This document shows positions 33,903 to 44,639 of a DNA stretch of 64,000 bases, in pieces. The stretch spans positions 27,329 through 91,328 of the forward strand of contig RQOL01000661.1 in the NCBI GenBank assembly GCA_013076295.1. Reading direction: 5' to 3'. Positions within the stretch are counted from its first letter, which is position 1; each line of letters begins with the position of its first letter. Below the pieces are notes generated by a model. It was not told where the DNA came from and ran no database searches. It saw only the letters and a program-made list of their open reading frames with translations. Position numbers and translations under genes: made by a program. Source of the stretch: Sanderia malayensis (Eukaryota; Cnidaria; Scyphozoa; Semaeostomeae; Pelagiidae).

Positions 33903-33927
33903 TTTCGGATAATATATCCATCATCAG
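33903..33927 (-). ncRNA. candidate hammerhead ribozyme core, PLE copy 2
   Basis: Identical 25-base CTGATGA/stem/GAAA core in the upstream pseudo-LTR, minus strand. Confidence 0.55.
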
Positions 33928-34129
33928 GTAGAATATTAAAATATTAAAATAATTACAGTAAAACCATTACAAGCTTCTGATAAAAATGAGTTAAAATTCT
34001 AAAAGTCTGTTTTAAATTTTATACTACAATGAAAATACAATAGAAATTATACCTAGTTACTAAAAGTCAATGAACAGGAACAGTTACAAAATATTTTAGA
34101 AAAACGTGTCAAATGCTATTATATTTTGA

Positions 34130-34528
34130 TCACCAGTGACCCCTGTATTCATCTTTTGTGTTTAAAGTTGGTTTCAGTTCGTTAATCATTAGTGCCTCCA
34201 GAGTCATTAGATGATACACAGATTTGAATGTTGAACAAAGGATTAGAACGTTTTCCATTGATAGCTCACAATCACAGTTCTTGAAATGATTACTCACAGG
34301 ACCATTACGTTGATGCTCCTTGATGCGGCATTGTAAATGACGGCTTGTTTGGCCGACATAGCACGCACTACAGCGTGGACAAGTAATCTTGTAAACAACG
34401 CCACTTTTATGTGATTTTTCAATTTCAGGTTTCAGCGATTGTAACGAAGATCTCAATTTCTTAAGTGTAAACACAACTTTACATGGAGCATTTAGCTTAC
34501 GCAATGCTCGTTCAAACTTTTCAAACTT
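34130..34528 (-). pseudogene. Penelope GIY-YIG C-terminal copy in pseudo-LTR
   Basis: The frame 34504-34130 repeats the C-terminal 124 residues of the RT/endonuclease, including VVYKITCPRCSACYVGQTS. It ends early at DEYRGHW through a small deletion near 34139 and is 5'-truncated near 34528. Confidence 0.8.
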
Positions 34529-34793
34529 GGTTCACAGGATTTACCGGTCATGCAGTACTTGGTATAACTTTCATGAAAGTTTGGCTAGGGCTAAAGTCAT
34601 CAGTACCCCTCGTCATTTTATGAGCCTATAATAGAGAAAACATTGAACAAAATTGTTGAAAATGGTATGGAAAAGGAGAATATGGATAATAGTGAAGGAA
34701 AAGAGGAAGAAAAGATGCTGTGTTTGCAATACCGGGGTAAAGAATCTGAAAAATTTGAACGAGCATTGCGTAAGCTAAATGCTCCATGTAAAG
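34529..34793 (+). mobile_element. inverted 5'-truncated Penelope copy, left piece
   Basis: Plus-strand sequence corresponds to the element's coding region between the RT and the endonuclease. It abuts the minus-strand partial copy head to head at about 34528 and stops at 34793, where the LTR retrotransposon begins. It resumes at 43949. Confidence 0.8.
34790..34793. repeat. target duplication AAAG, left
   Basis: AAAG precedes the LTR retrotransposon and recurs at 43949-43952. If one copy and the element are ignored, the Penelope sequence is contiguous, as in the intact copy at 31820-31850. Confidence 0.85.
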
Positions 34794-35648
34794 TGTCGTG
34801 ATGTGTTTCTGTTGAAATTCACCCAGAGCTGGGGACGGTAACCAGAAATTCGGTAGGCGATGTCTCCCTAAGCAATGGTGCTGTACGCTAAGGTTCTAAC
34901 CACAGAATCAAAATTCTTGCGGCAAAATGTATCGATATATAATCAGTCGAGCTCCCAACACTGAGCTCAACGAACTGAAACTGAGCAACGATAATAGGTT
35001 TTACAGAGTATTTAAAACTAGATAACACATGTTACACAAGCGTGGTTACATGTAAAATACCCTGTACTTCAACACCCACGAAGAACAGAAGCCCTGAACA
35101 CGGTGGTGGCTTCAACGCGCTCCACTGGTTCTATACATCTAGGCACGAAGATAACCTGGGCCTCGTGCACGTACGTTGCACAGAAGCCATAATTAAGTAC
35201 CTAAAATTCTATTGTTTGTTAATTAACTGCGCATATCCAAGGACATCTCGGTGTCCACGTAATCTTTAAGTAATCTTCATAATATAGTCCACGTAGCTTC
35301 AATAACAATGAAGGACATCTCGGTGTCCACGTAATATTCAAACTTCAATCTTCAAGTTCTATAATTCTTCGTAATATTGTATAATTCTTCATAATTCTTT
35401 ATAATTTTTTATAATCTTCATAATTCTTCATAATATTCGTAATTCTTTATAATCGTATTAATTCTTCGTAATCTTCGTAATTCTTTATAAACTTCATAAC
35501 TCTTCGTAGTACAAAATTCAACTGCAACTCGTTGCAATTCGATACGTGAATTGTTGCCGCTCGCAATAATCAAATATAATAATAATAATAATGAAATAGC
35601 CGCTACAATGATAATAATAATAATGATAATAAGATGGGCCCCATGACA
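34794..35648 (-). repeat. 3' LTR
   Basis: 855 bp, begins TGTCGTGATGTG and ends CCCCATGACA in plus orientation. Contains ATAATTCTTC-type repeats and an ATAATA microsatellite. Directly inside it, 35649-35658 reads TAGCCCCCCT, a purine tract on the element's strand. Confidence 0.92.
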
Positions 35649-35662
35649 TAGCCCCCCTGTCA
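35649..35662 (-). promoter_or_regulatory. polypurine tract
   Basis: On the element strand the bases next to the 3' LTR read CTGACAGGGGGGCTA, a short G-rich tract in the place where plus-strand DNA synthesis is primed. Confidence 0.55.
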
Positions 35663-35869
35663 GATTCGATGTCCCCATCGAAAAAAACAGCAAGAGAAGG
35701 GCCCATAAAAATTCAAGAAAGAAAGGTGCTATAGCATTAAGAATGAATATAATGACGTCAAGGGAATAAGTTGAGTATAAGGATTAAAATTTTTTTTTTG
35801 TCGACAATTTTTTTTTCTGAGTAAACGTAAGTCAATAATAGGATAACTTTAAACGTTGGAGTCTTCGAT

Positions 35870-37534
35870 ACAATGTTCACAAGGAGGTAATTCGTGCAAT
35901 TTTATGTTAGGGGAGCCCTGGGGAGAAGCACGCTGCCCACAGGTGGTACAATGAGAGACAAATCGAGAATACAATAAGTAGACAATAACAAGAACAACGA
36001 CACCCCACAGGATAGCACCACCAATACTGCCAAAAATGGAGTGAAAGAGAGAGGCAGTACCATGTTCAACGTCACAAATGGCATGTCCTCCTTTTTCGAT
36101 TAGGGAGCCGCGGATTGGGTCATTCCGGTGGCAACCTTAACACCCGCATCACCAATCCCATGGAGAGCCGTATTCACGCTGCGACCAGCAGCATCTAGTA
36201 ATTTACTGCCACCAGTGCCCAGTGGCGAAATAGTGCGACCAAGAACTTGACCTAAACCAGTAAAGAAATCCCCACTGTTGTTATCTGCGAATTGACCAAT
36301 TTCTTGAAAAGTACCATAATTGTTTGTAACAATTTCTAACAGGGACAGTCTGTTGAGACTAACTGATTGAGGCTGAACCAATTTGGAATTAAAACCACGC
36401 AATTTGGGAAGACGAAAGGAAGGTTGAGGATAAAGGGTGTCAGATGCGACACTACGGAATAAAGTGCCATTTGCCAAAATGTGCCACAATGAACCTGCTA
36501 AGTCTTCGACCACTGTAAACTCAGGGCGAGATTGGCAAGAAATAACATTAGAATACGGTTTCAACTCTCGGGTGGAAAAATTGACAAATAGTAAGGAGCT
36601 ATTACGCGGAATAATAACAGGAAAAAGATTATAACAAGTCGTGTTATACTGACGAGACCAATGAACAGTGTACATATTGATCGGGGTACATCTACTGACC
36701 ATGATTGCGAGTAGGAATGATTGGCCTGATGTGAAAGTTCGCACAAAAACCATTATCTACCTGCAACAATAAGTCATTCGATGAAGTCTGCTGAATCGCA
36801 CCACCTATTGCCAGTTTTTGGATTAAAACAAAGTCGTCAAGGATTTGGATAGTATAATTTCCCAGGAGTTGAAAACGAGATGGATTATGGTGAACAGGTT
36901 CCCAAATAATCACGGTGGCTGGTTTTTCACGAGGAACGCAAGACATGTCACGATAGTTGCAAGTAGTAGAGGTTACACTTTGATGAATAAAAGGATCATC
37001 AGCTTGAAGTAGGCCAGAATATTCGTGAACAAGAAAATGTGGGTATGTTTCGGTAGTTGATTTCATCCAGTGACAAACATAGTGGCCTGTTGGCCTTGTT
37101 TGGCAGATATTAGAAGAAACTTTATTTAGCGGACCATAAGGAGATTTGCCGGTCTGAATTGCACGGCGAAATTGTGCTTCTGTCACCTTGAGGGTGGCTA
37201 TATTACGGTGATGAGTTTTCGACCCAAAAAATGATTCCTTACAAAAGAATTCAGCTTTGTATGCAGAACACAGTTTGCTGGTTATTTTAGTGCGGTGAAC
37301 AACAGGTTCGGAAACTGTAGCAAACATATGCTTTAAAGGCTGAACCGAGTTATGCATCGTATGAAGGCAAGAAGTACGATGGTTTAAATGATAGAGACCA
37401 TCTGGCGTGACACGAGAGCAATCATACAAAGGGCCTACATTAGGCTCCATACTGGAAAGAGGAACAACGGCAAGTATTAACAATGGGAGGCCAAATAGAA
37501 CGAAATCTAAGAGAGGAGACAAATGAGGAACCAC
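35870..37534 (-). pseudogene. env: env-like glycoprotein, frame-broken
   Basis: Located downstream of integrase, as in errantivirus-like elements. The first frame (37534-36692, 280 codons) starts with a hydrophobic signal-like stretch (FVLFGLPLLILAVVPL), then PLYDCSRVTPDGLYHL and many cysteines. A second frame (36753-36100) has NTTC, NSS and NFS glycosylation motifs and a glycine-rich helix region. A third (about 36110-35870) encodes a transmembrane helix, SIGGAILWGVVVLVIVYLLY, with a CxxC cytoplasmic tail. Frame changes near 36740 and 36105 separate the parts. It would be a virion surface fusion protein. The YDC motif after the signal faintly recalls class III-type glycoproteins, but origin is not settled. 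Confidence 0.65.
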
Positions 37535-37626
37535 CTGACCGCATTTAGGGCCAGTGGTGAAAGCTGCAATTCTTGGTGCTCGTTGACGGAGCTTGGCTTC
37601 CTGGAAGCGTTCAAGCAGGGCCTTAT

Positions 37627-38850
37627 CTAAAATATTCTCGTCAGGTTCCAGGTATTAGCAGAGGAAGGGTAGCCTGACCACTTGATCAAATACTGGATCT
37701 TACCGCCTCGTGTACGAGAAGCCAAGATGCGTTCAACGGTATACATATCATCATTGAGAATGGAGGTTTCTTCTGGAATCACAGCGACTGTAGGCTCTTT
37801 AGGGACAAGACTGTTGCTCGGATCGTCAAAACTGTCAGTTGGCATGTCTTCCGGTGAGAGATATTCATCCAAGACATCGTTTGTGATGATACCAATAGGA
37901 CGTGTAGCCCTGTCGTAGAATAACTTGAGGCGATTGGCATGAACTTTTGTTGTAACCCGACGGTTGTCAAAGGTAGATAATTGAAAGTGCACAGCTGAAA
38001 GCTGTTGAGAAATGCGGTACGGCCCATGCCAAAGATGTTTCAATTTCTTTGTCAACCCTTTTGGTACTTTGGGCGTATAGACCCAAACCTTATCTCCAAC
38101 TGTGAAATCAGGGTCTGTTGCACGCTGATCGTAATATTTCTTCACGGAAGCTTGAGACTTAACAATACTTTGTCGGGCTATATCGTGAGCACAAGTCAGA
38201 TTGCTAACAATTCTTTCACGATGGGCTAAAATGGAAGGCGTCAAATCTTTCGGAGGGCTAAGTGTCAAGCGGGGCTCTCTTCCATATAGCAAATAGAATG
38301 GTGTTTCGCCCGTGGAAGCATGTGGAGTTACTCTATATGCAAACAATACCATGAGAATGAATACATCCCAGTCGCGTTGGTTAGAGCTTGTATACATTGA
38401 TAAAGATTTTGTGAGAGTACCATTAAATCGTTCCACCAGACCGTCAGTTTGAGGGTGATAAGCAGTAGTGTGCACCTGTTTTGTATGGATGAGTCGACAA
38501 ACTTCCTTTACTAATTTAAACAAAAAATTGCTACCTCTATCGGACAATAAGGTTCCTGGTGCCCCATGTCGACTAACAATAGAATCTACCAAAATTTCTG
38601 CAATAGTAGCAGCTTCGATATCTGGTACAGCAAATGCTTCTGGCCATTTGGTAAGATAGTCACTTAAGACAACAATGTATTTATTATTCGAATACGTAGC
38701 AGGAAATGGGCCAAGACAATCAATGCCAACTCGATCAAAAGGGCCTTCTACAGGTATTGGCATTAGCAAGGCTCGAGTAGCTGTGCCCGGTGACTTTTTT
38801 GTAGCACAATCAATACAACTCTTATCCCAATGAGCACAATCGGCATACAT
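37627..38850 (-). pseudogene. integrase core and chromodomain (pol C-terminus)
   Basis: 407-codon frame. It opens in the H2C2 zinc region (CAHWDKSCIDCATKK), then the rve core: DRVGIDCLGPFP, VVLSDYLTKWPEAF, LLSDRGSNF and DGLVERFNGTLTKSL with the catalytic acidic residues D, D and E. The GPY/F-like module KHLWHGPYRI follows. The C-terminus is a chromodomain, VERILASRTRGGKIQYLIKW, which in chromoviruses targets modified chromatin. The frame is cut from the RNase H part by a TGA at 38851-38856 in the conserved H2C2 segment and is shifted at the end of the chromodomain, near 37640. Confidence 0.88.
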
Positions 38851-38856
38851 GCCAGG

Positions 38857-39894
38857 TCAGTAGTAATTTTGGCGCAATTTGTCATACGTTCTAGTAAGAC
38901 CAAGGTGTCCAGCTAATGGCTCATCGTGCATTTGAAACATGAGATTTTGTCGCAAGGCTGGAGGTATAACAAGTTGTGGACGGAGCTCATCGTTAACACG
39001 ATTAACTGGCCTATATAGGTGATATAGAAATCCATCCGGATGGATAAAGTATTCATCTTGCAACAATGCAATTCGCTGGGCAAGTTTATCATCAAGGGGT
39101 AAGTCATGGGTCTCAAGGTAGATGATGAAAGTTGAAATAAACGGGTCATTACGTTGAAGTTCCCTCAATTGATTGGACGAAAGGGACGTGTTACTTGGAG
39201 AAAAGGCATGTAAATTCCCCGAATCAAAATTAGCTGCATAAGGATAACGAGATAGACTATCTGCATTGTTGTGTGTCAATCCTGGGCGATGAATGATGTC
39301 GAAATCGTCCTGTTGAAGAGTTAGTGACCACCTGCCTAATCGACCAGTTGGATCCTTAATATCCATAAGCCACTTCAAAGAACTATGATCAGTGATAACG
39401 GTGAACCTGCGGCCATAAAGATAAGGTCGATATTGCTTAATACCATCGACAACGGCAAGGGCCTCTCGTTCTGTGGCAGAGTATTGACATTCTTGACTGG
39501 TCAATTTGCAGCCCCCGTAGGCAATAACGACAGGTTTGCTGTCAACTCTTTGTTCTAAAATGGCCCCTAAACCGTCAGAACTTGCATCAACACATAAAAA
39601 GAATGGCGAGGTAAAATCGGGAAAACTCAAGATCGGAGCCGAAATCAAAAGCATTTTCAGGTTGTCGAAAGCTTGTTGACAGTTGTCATCCCATTGAAAT
39701 GTAGTTGTACAACTGGTTAAGGCAGAAAGCGGTGAAGCAATTTTTGAGAAATCTTTCACAAAACGGCGGTAATAATTTGCAAGTCCAAGGAAGCTACGAA
39801 TTTGTTTGACAGTCTTTGGGACAGGAAAATCTTGGACAAGCTTGATCTTACTATTGTCTGGCTGGATACCTGAAGCAGATATGACATGACCCAA
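38857..39894 (-). pseudogene. RT connection and RNase H
   Basis: 345-codon frame continuing pol after a TAA at 39901-39903. It begins MGHVISASGIQPD and RSFLGLANYYRRFVKDFSKI (RT thumb/connection). RNase H motifs are FLCVDASSDGLGAIL, YSATEREALAVV and VITDHSSLKWL, then the linker TGRLGRWSLTLQQ. The H2C2 start LGLTRTYDKLRQNYY sits at the end, just before the TGA. Confidence 0.88.
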
Positions 39895-39903
39895 ATAATT
39901 AAC

Positions 39904-41025
39904 TTAATCCCTACAAAAGTTACATTTTGATGGTTTTAGACGTAAGTTAGCAGCTCGTAGGCAATCAAACACTTGACTTAAGTGATTTATATGTTCAGAA
40001 AAGGTCTTCGAAAATACAATGATGTCGTCAAGATATATCAAGCAAGATTTCCAATTTAAATCATGCAGAACCTCTTCCATCAGTTGTTGGAACGTGCTAG
40101 GGGCGTTAGTTAACCCAAAAGGCATTACGTTAAACTCATACAGGCCACCGTAAGTGATGAAGGTCATCTTTTCAGTTGCGTCTGGGGCGAGTTCAACTTG
40201 CCAATAACCACTCATCAAATCTAAGGTTGAGAAATAACCAGTGCCATGCAATTGATCTAATACATCGTCGATCCTCGGCAAGGGATAACTGTCCTTTTGT
40301 GTCACTTCATTGACTTTCCTGTAATCTACACAAAACCGACTAGATCCATCCTTCTTTTGGACTAAAACTACCGGACTAGCCCAAGGACTATTGGATGGCC
40401 TAATTACATTTTCTTTGACCATCTCAGAAACAAGCTTGTTGATTTCGTCACGTTTCTCTGGGTGTACTCTGTAGGGACGTTGTCTGATAGGAGAGGCATC
40501 CCCCGTATCTACAGTATGCTGGATGATTGAAGTTCGTCCCAGTTCGCTAGCTTGGCACGCAATTACGTCACGATTTTGGAGTAGTAAGGTTTCTAATTGC
40601 AATTTTTCAGCCTCGGTAAGGTTAGATCTAGAAAAGTCGAAACTGGGAGCTGGAAGCTTTGTAGAGGCAGCTACATTTACGTATGGAGACATAGCATTAC
40701 AGCTCTTTTCAATTACCCTTGCTGTGTGGAAGGATGCTAGTCGTTGAGATGGATAAATATTTGTGGGCTTGTCAGTAAGATTAATTGCTCTAAACGAAAC
40801 AATTCGATCAACAGGTACTGTAACCAACGTATCCAGACCAGATATTTTAGAAGTTTGTAATAAGGAAGGGAGCGGCTCTAAAATTCCCTCAGAATTCAAT
40901 GGAACAGATTCTGGTAAACGTAAGAAAACATCAGTTTCTGAAAGTGGTGCTAAGGTGATGGTTTCCACTGCAGTTGCTGATGTTATAATGATGGGTGATT
41001 CTAATTCTTCCCCAAAGTAAGGCAT
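39904..41025 (-). pseudogene. reverse transcriptase of Gypsy pol
   Basis: 373-codon frame. Motifs: NVIRPSNSPWASPVVLVQKK, FCVDYRKVNEVT, YPLPRIDDVLDQL, FSTLDLMSGYWQV, MPFGLTNAPSTFQQLM and CLIYLDDIIVFS (catalytic YLDD). It ends LKPSKCNFC at a TAA, so this copy cannot continue into RNase H without readthrough. It is separated from the protease frame by a TGA near 41088, in the same frame. Confidence 0.9.
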
Positions 41026-41088
41026 TTCTGCAAGAGGATCAATGGACGGGGGAGTGCAATCATACGCTTTCTCTTGTATGGTAAGCTG

Positions 41089-41712
41089 TCATAGCCCTAA
41101 GTCCAATACAGCATGGTTTTCAATCAAAAAGTCTAACCCCATGATAGCGTCGTAGCCAGAGACATCGACAACCAAAGCATCCAAGATATAATGTTTTTCC
41201 AACAGCCCTAATAGAAATGTGACAGAGCCTAAAGATTGTATGTTCTCACCACTAACAGTGTTTATGCTTGCCCGGGTACCTTCTCTCAACGACGGCCTAT
41301 GTTCAGCGGGTATGGATTTCCAAAATTTTGCACTTATCACTGACATATCAGCACCCGTGTCAATCAAGCAGAGAGCAGGAAAATCGTTCAAATGGACACA
41401 AGCCAACAAAGAGTTTGTGTGGTTCACAGAATAATCATTCAAAAGAGGAACGAAATCAGACAATGGTTCATTTACCTGCAAATTATCTTGTGAAAGATGA
41501 TGATCGGTTGTTATTGTCCTTATATTGTAATAGGACCTTTGATTGTTTCGGTTAGGATTGTATTGTCCTGGTGGCGCAGGTCGATAATTAGATAAACATG
41601 ATCGGGCAGTATGACCTGTTTTGCCACAGTGAAAGCATACGGGTTGGCCTCTGTTATCTCGACCATTGTTTTGGGAGGAATAGCCAGAACCAAAAGGATT
41701 ATTATAACCTCC
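41089..41712 (-). pseudogene. nucleocapsid CCHC knuckle and aspartic protease
   Basis: In one frame, after a TGA at about 41710, come a glycine/asparagine-rich segment and a zinc knuckle, CFHCGKTGHTARSC (CX2CX4HX4C), then the retropepsin: ALCLIDTGADMSVIS with the catalytic DTGA, a flap region and IMGLDFLIENHAVLDLG. It ends at a TGA near 41088. Confidence 0.85.
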
Positions 41713-42733
41713 TCAAAAGTTATTACGGCTACCCTGTCGAGGTTGCGAAAATCCTGCAGCTCGAAAATCCGTAACTGCAGACAATGCCTCTTTTATTTCC
41801 TGTATATCGTTTTTCAACTCTCTTAATTCATTCGGAGGGGCCTGAGGAGTGACAACAGACGAAATTCTAGCAATTTTTTCGCCCTCTATTGTTTTTACTA
41901 AGTTGTTCAAAAGTTCCAGAATTTTTGCGTTTTCTTTATGAGGAGCAGGTGTTTTTTTGATGATGAAATTCCCCTTTAACCTTGCCAATCGTTCCGCCTC
42001 CTTGACGGTTTTAGGATTTCCCAATACCACGTATTCTTTTATCTCCGAAAATCTGTAACCGCTCATCCTCGCTTAATTTGAGGCGGTTACTCGTCGATTG
42101 AATATATTCTAAGTAATCATTAATACTTTCCTCCGGTTTTTGTAAATGTGAACATAGTTCCTGCCGTTCAAGAAAACGCAGCGAACTAGCCCCAACATGG
42201 TCACGCAGTGCCTTGCTAACGGCATCATAATCCTGTCTAACTTCCTGGGGAAGCGTACTATAATATGTTAGGGCATTCCCTTGTAGAACAAGCGGTAGGA
42301 CACTTATCTTGTGCTCATCCTCCCACTTATTTAAATTGGCTAGTTGGTTAAACTGGTCAATCCACAAATCAACATCTGGGGTTGGTCCCTTAAATTTTTC
42401 GATGGTCGCTCCGGACCTCCCCCTGGGTTGCTCGCCAAGGCCCTCGACTACGCTTTGTCGAACGTCTAAAGCAAATCGTTCATTCGACTCGGCCTGACTT
42501 TCAGCCGAAGTTCGAATGGTTTCCCCTAAGTTTTGGAGCAAAGGTGCCAGTTCCTGTACTAGTTCGCTGACAGACATTGCTGAAGACGACTCTCCAGGAG
42601 AACCCTGTCCCTGGAAAACATGGGGCGCCGTAGTTTCTCGGCGAGCCATTGTACCTTCTGTCGTGGCAGAATGCTCAGGGCAAAATCGTGGGGCTACTTT
42701 TCCTGATCTTAATCGGAAGGGACTGGTTGTCAT
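41713..42733 (-). pseudogene. gag: gag, frame-broken
   Basis: Starts MTTSPFRLRSGKVAP at 42733. Residues about 60-110 are a coiled-coil-like linker. The retrotransposon Gag domain follows: FKGPTPDVDLWIDQFNQLA, WEDEHKISVLPLVLQGNAL and LKLSEDERLQIF. The frame shifts near 42040-42066 into the C-terminal part (MSGYRFSEIKEYVVLGNPKT), which ends at a TGA before the zinc knuckle. Confidence 0.82.
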
Positions 42734-43082
42734 ACAACTGACTTACGTTTACTGATGTCGACAAAGGCAATATTTTAATGATACAAAAAAAAAGAAACTT
42801 AAACAGTAAAACAAAAAAAAATAATTTCAACAAAATAAACAATAAAAAGAACAGATAAACATTACAGCGAGCGGCTCAAACTCACGATCAATTGTTTTTG
42901 CATTGTGTTGAGATGGAACTTCGGTCTTTTGTCGCACTTTGCTTTGTCGGGTTGCATCGTCGGAATCGCTTTATCGGTATCACTTCGTCGAGGTTGCTTC
43001 GTCAAAATCGCTTCGTCGGGATCTTCGTATTTTCGGATCGTTCTTTATTTGCTTCGTCGTAGACCCACACTGGCCACCAATT
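42734..43082 (-). other. 5' leader of LTR element, with primer-binding site
   Basis: Non-coding leader between the 5' LTR and gag. On the element strand, TTGGTGGCCAGTGTGGG lies one or two bases from the LTR edge (about 43065-43081) and has the TGG start and layout of a tRNA primer-binding site. CTTCGTCG-type repeats lie at 42950-43030. Confidence 0.6.
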
Positions 43083-43948
43083 TGTCGTGAGGTGTTTCTG
43101 TTGAAATTCACCCAGAGCTGGGGACGGTAACCAGAAATTCGGTAGGCGATGTCTTGCTAAGCAATGGTGCTGTACGCTAAGGTTCTAACCAGAGAATCAA
43201 AATTCTTGCGGCAAAATGTATCGATATATAATCAGTTGAGCTCCCAACACTGAGCTCAACGAACTGAAACTGAGCAACGATAATAGGTTTTACAGAGTAT
43301 TTAAAACTAGATAACACATGTTACACAAGCCGGGTTACATGTAAAATACCCTGTACTTCAACACCCACGAAGAGCAGAAGCCCTGAACACGTTGGTGGCT
43401 TCAACCCGCTCCACTGGCTCCATACATCTAGGCGTGAAGATAACCTGGGCCTCGTGCACGTACGTTGCACAGAAGCCATAATTAAGTACCTAAAATTCTA
43501 TTGTTTGTTAATTAACTGCGCATATCCAAGGACATCTCGGTGTCCACGTAATCTTTAAGTAATCTTCATAATATAGTCCATGTAGCTTCAATAACAATGA
43601 AGGACATCTCGGTGTCCACGTAATATTCAAACTTCAATCTTCAAATTCTCTAAATCTTCGTAATATCGTATAATTCTTCATAATTCTTCATAATTCTTCA
43701 TAATTCTTTAAAATCTTCATAATTTCTTCATAATATTCGTAATTCTTTATAATCTTAATAATTCTTCGTAATCTTCGTAATTCGTTATAAACTTCATAAC
43801 TCTTCTTAGTACAAAATTCAACTGCAACTCGTTGCAATTCGATACGTGAATTGTTGCCGCTCGCAATAATCAAATATAATAATAATAATAATGAAATAGC
43901 CGCTACAATGATAATAATAATAATGATAATAAGATGGGCCCCATGACA
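43083..43948 (-). repeat. 5' LTR
   Basis: 866 bp, same ends as the other LTR. Followed by the second AAAG copy at 43949-43952. Confidence 0.92.
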
Positions 43949-44600
43949 AAAGTTGTGTTTACACTTAAGAAATTGAGATCTTCGTTACCATCGCTGAAAC
44001 CTGAAATTGAAAAATCACATAAAAATGGTGTTGTTTACAAGATTACTTGTCCACGCTGTAATGCGTGCTATGTCGGCCAGACAAGCCGTCATTTACAATG
44101 CCGCATCAAGGAGCATCAACGTAATGGTCCTGTGAGTAATCATTTCAAGAACTGTGATTGTGAGCTATCAATGGAAAACGTTCTAATCCTTTGTTCAACA
44201 TTCAAATCTGTGTATCATCTAATGACTCTGGAGGCACTAATGATTAACGAACTGAAACCAACTTTAAACACAAAAGATGAATACAGGAGTGGGTCACTGG
44301 TGATCAAAATATAATAGCATTTGACACGTTTTTCTAAAACCTTTTGTAATTGTTCCTGTTCATTGACTTTTAGTAACTAGGTATAATTTCTATTGTATTT
44401 TCATTGTAGTATAAAATGTAAAACAGACTTTTAGAATTTTAACTCATTTTTATAAGAAGCTTGTAACGGTTTTACTGTAATTATTTTAATATTTTAATAT
44501 TCTACCTGATGATGGATATATTATCCGAAATATATTGTTAACAAAAAAATTGCAGAAATCATTGTTGGTTGCACTTCCTTCAAGTTATTTACTGCCACAA
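43949..44600 (+). mobile_element. inverted Penelope copy, right piece
   Basis: Continues the plus-strand Penelope copy from 34793. The frame 43934-44314 holds the complete GIY-YIG region (VVYKITCPRCNACYVGQTS) through the natural C-terminus LVIKI. The 3' UTR with hammerhead core and the terminal TTGCACTTCCTTCAAG block follow. Confidence 0.85.
44506..44530 (+). ncRNA. candidate hammerhead ribozyme core, PLE copy 3
   Basis: CTGATGA at 44506-44512, stem-loop GGATA..TATCC, and GAAA at 44527-44530; the same 25 bases as the other two copies. Confidence 0.55.
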
Positions 44601-44639
44601 TGTTTTTGGCCTATGAAAATAAAACCATTTTAGACTACT

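Larger units (their letters stand above)
31189..34528 (-). mobile_element. Penelope-like element with upstream partial copy
   Basis: The element body (33848-31189) encodes an RT/GIY-YIG protein on the minus strand. Its 3' flank (31189-31480) recurs almost unchanged at 33849-34140 and continues into a second copy of the C-terminal coding region up to about 34528. This is the tandem partial-copy (pseudo-LTR) layout known for Penelope-like elements. The 5' coding part is broken into several frames, so the element is inactive at the N-terminus. Confidence 0.85.
34794..43948 (-). mobile_element. Ty3/Gypsy chromovirus-type LTR retrotransposon with env
   Basis: 9155-bp element on the minus strand with LTRs at 34794-35648 and 43083-43948, TG...CA ends and an AAAG target duplication. 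Order from the 5' (right) LTR: gag, CCHC knuckle, protease, RT, RNase H, integrase, chromodomain, env. The coding region has at least three TGA/TAA nonsense codons and several frame changes, so it cannot make a full polyprotein. The LTRs remain highly similar, differing by scattered substitutions and an 11-bp length difference. Confidence 0.92.

Noticed and set aside
35418..35706. Minus-strand ORFs in the LTR
   Set aside because: Built of microsatellite (ATAATA) and LTR sequence, mirrored in the other LTR; no coding role.
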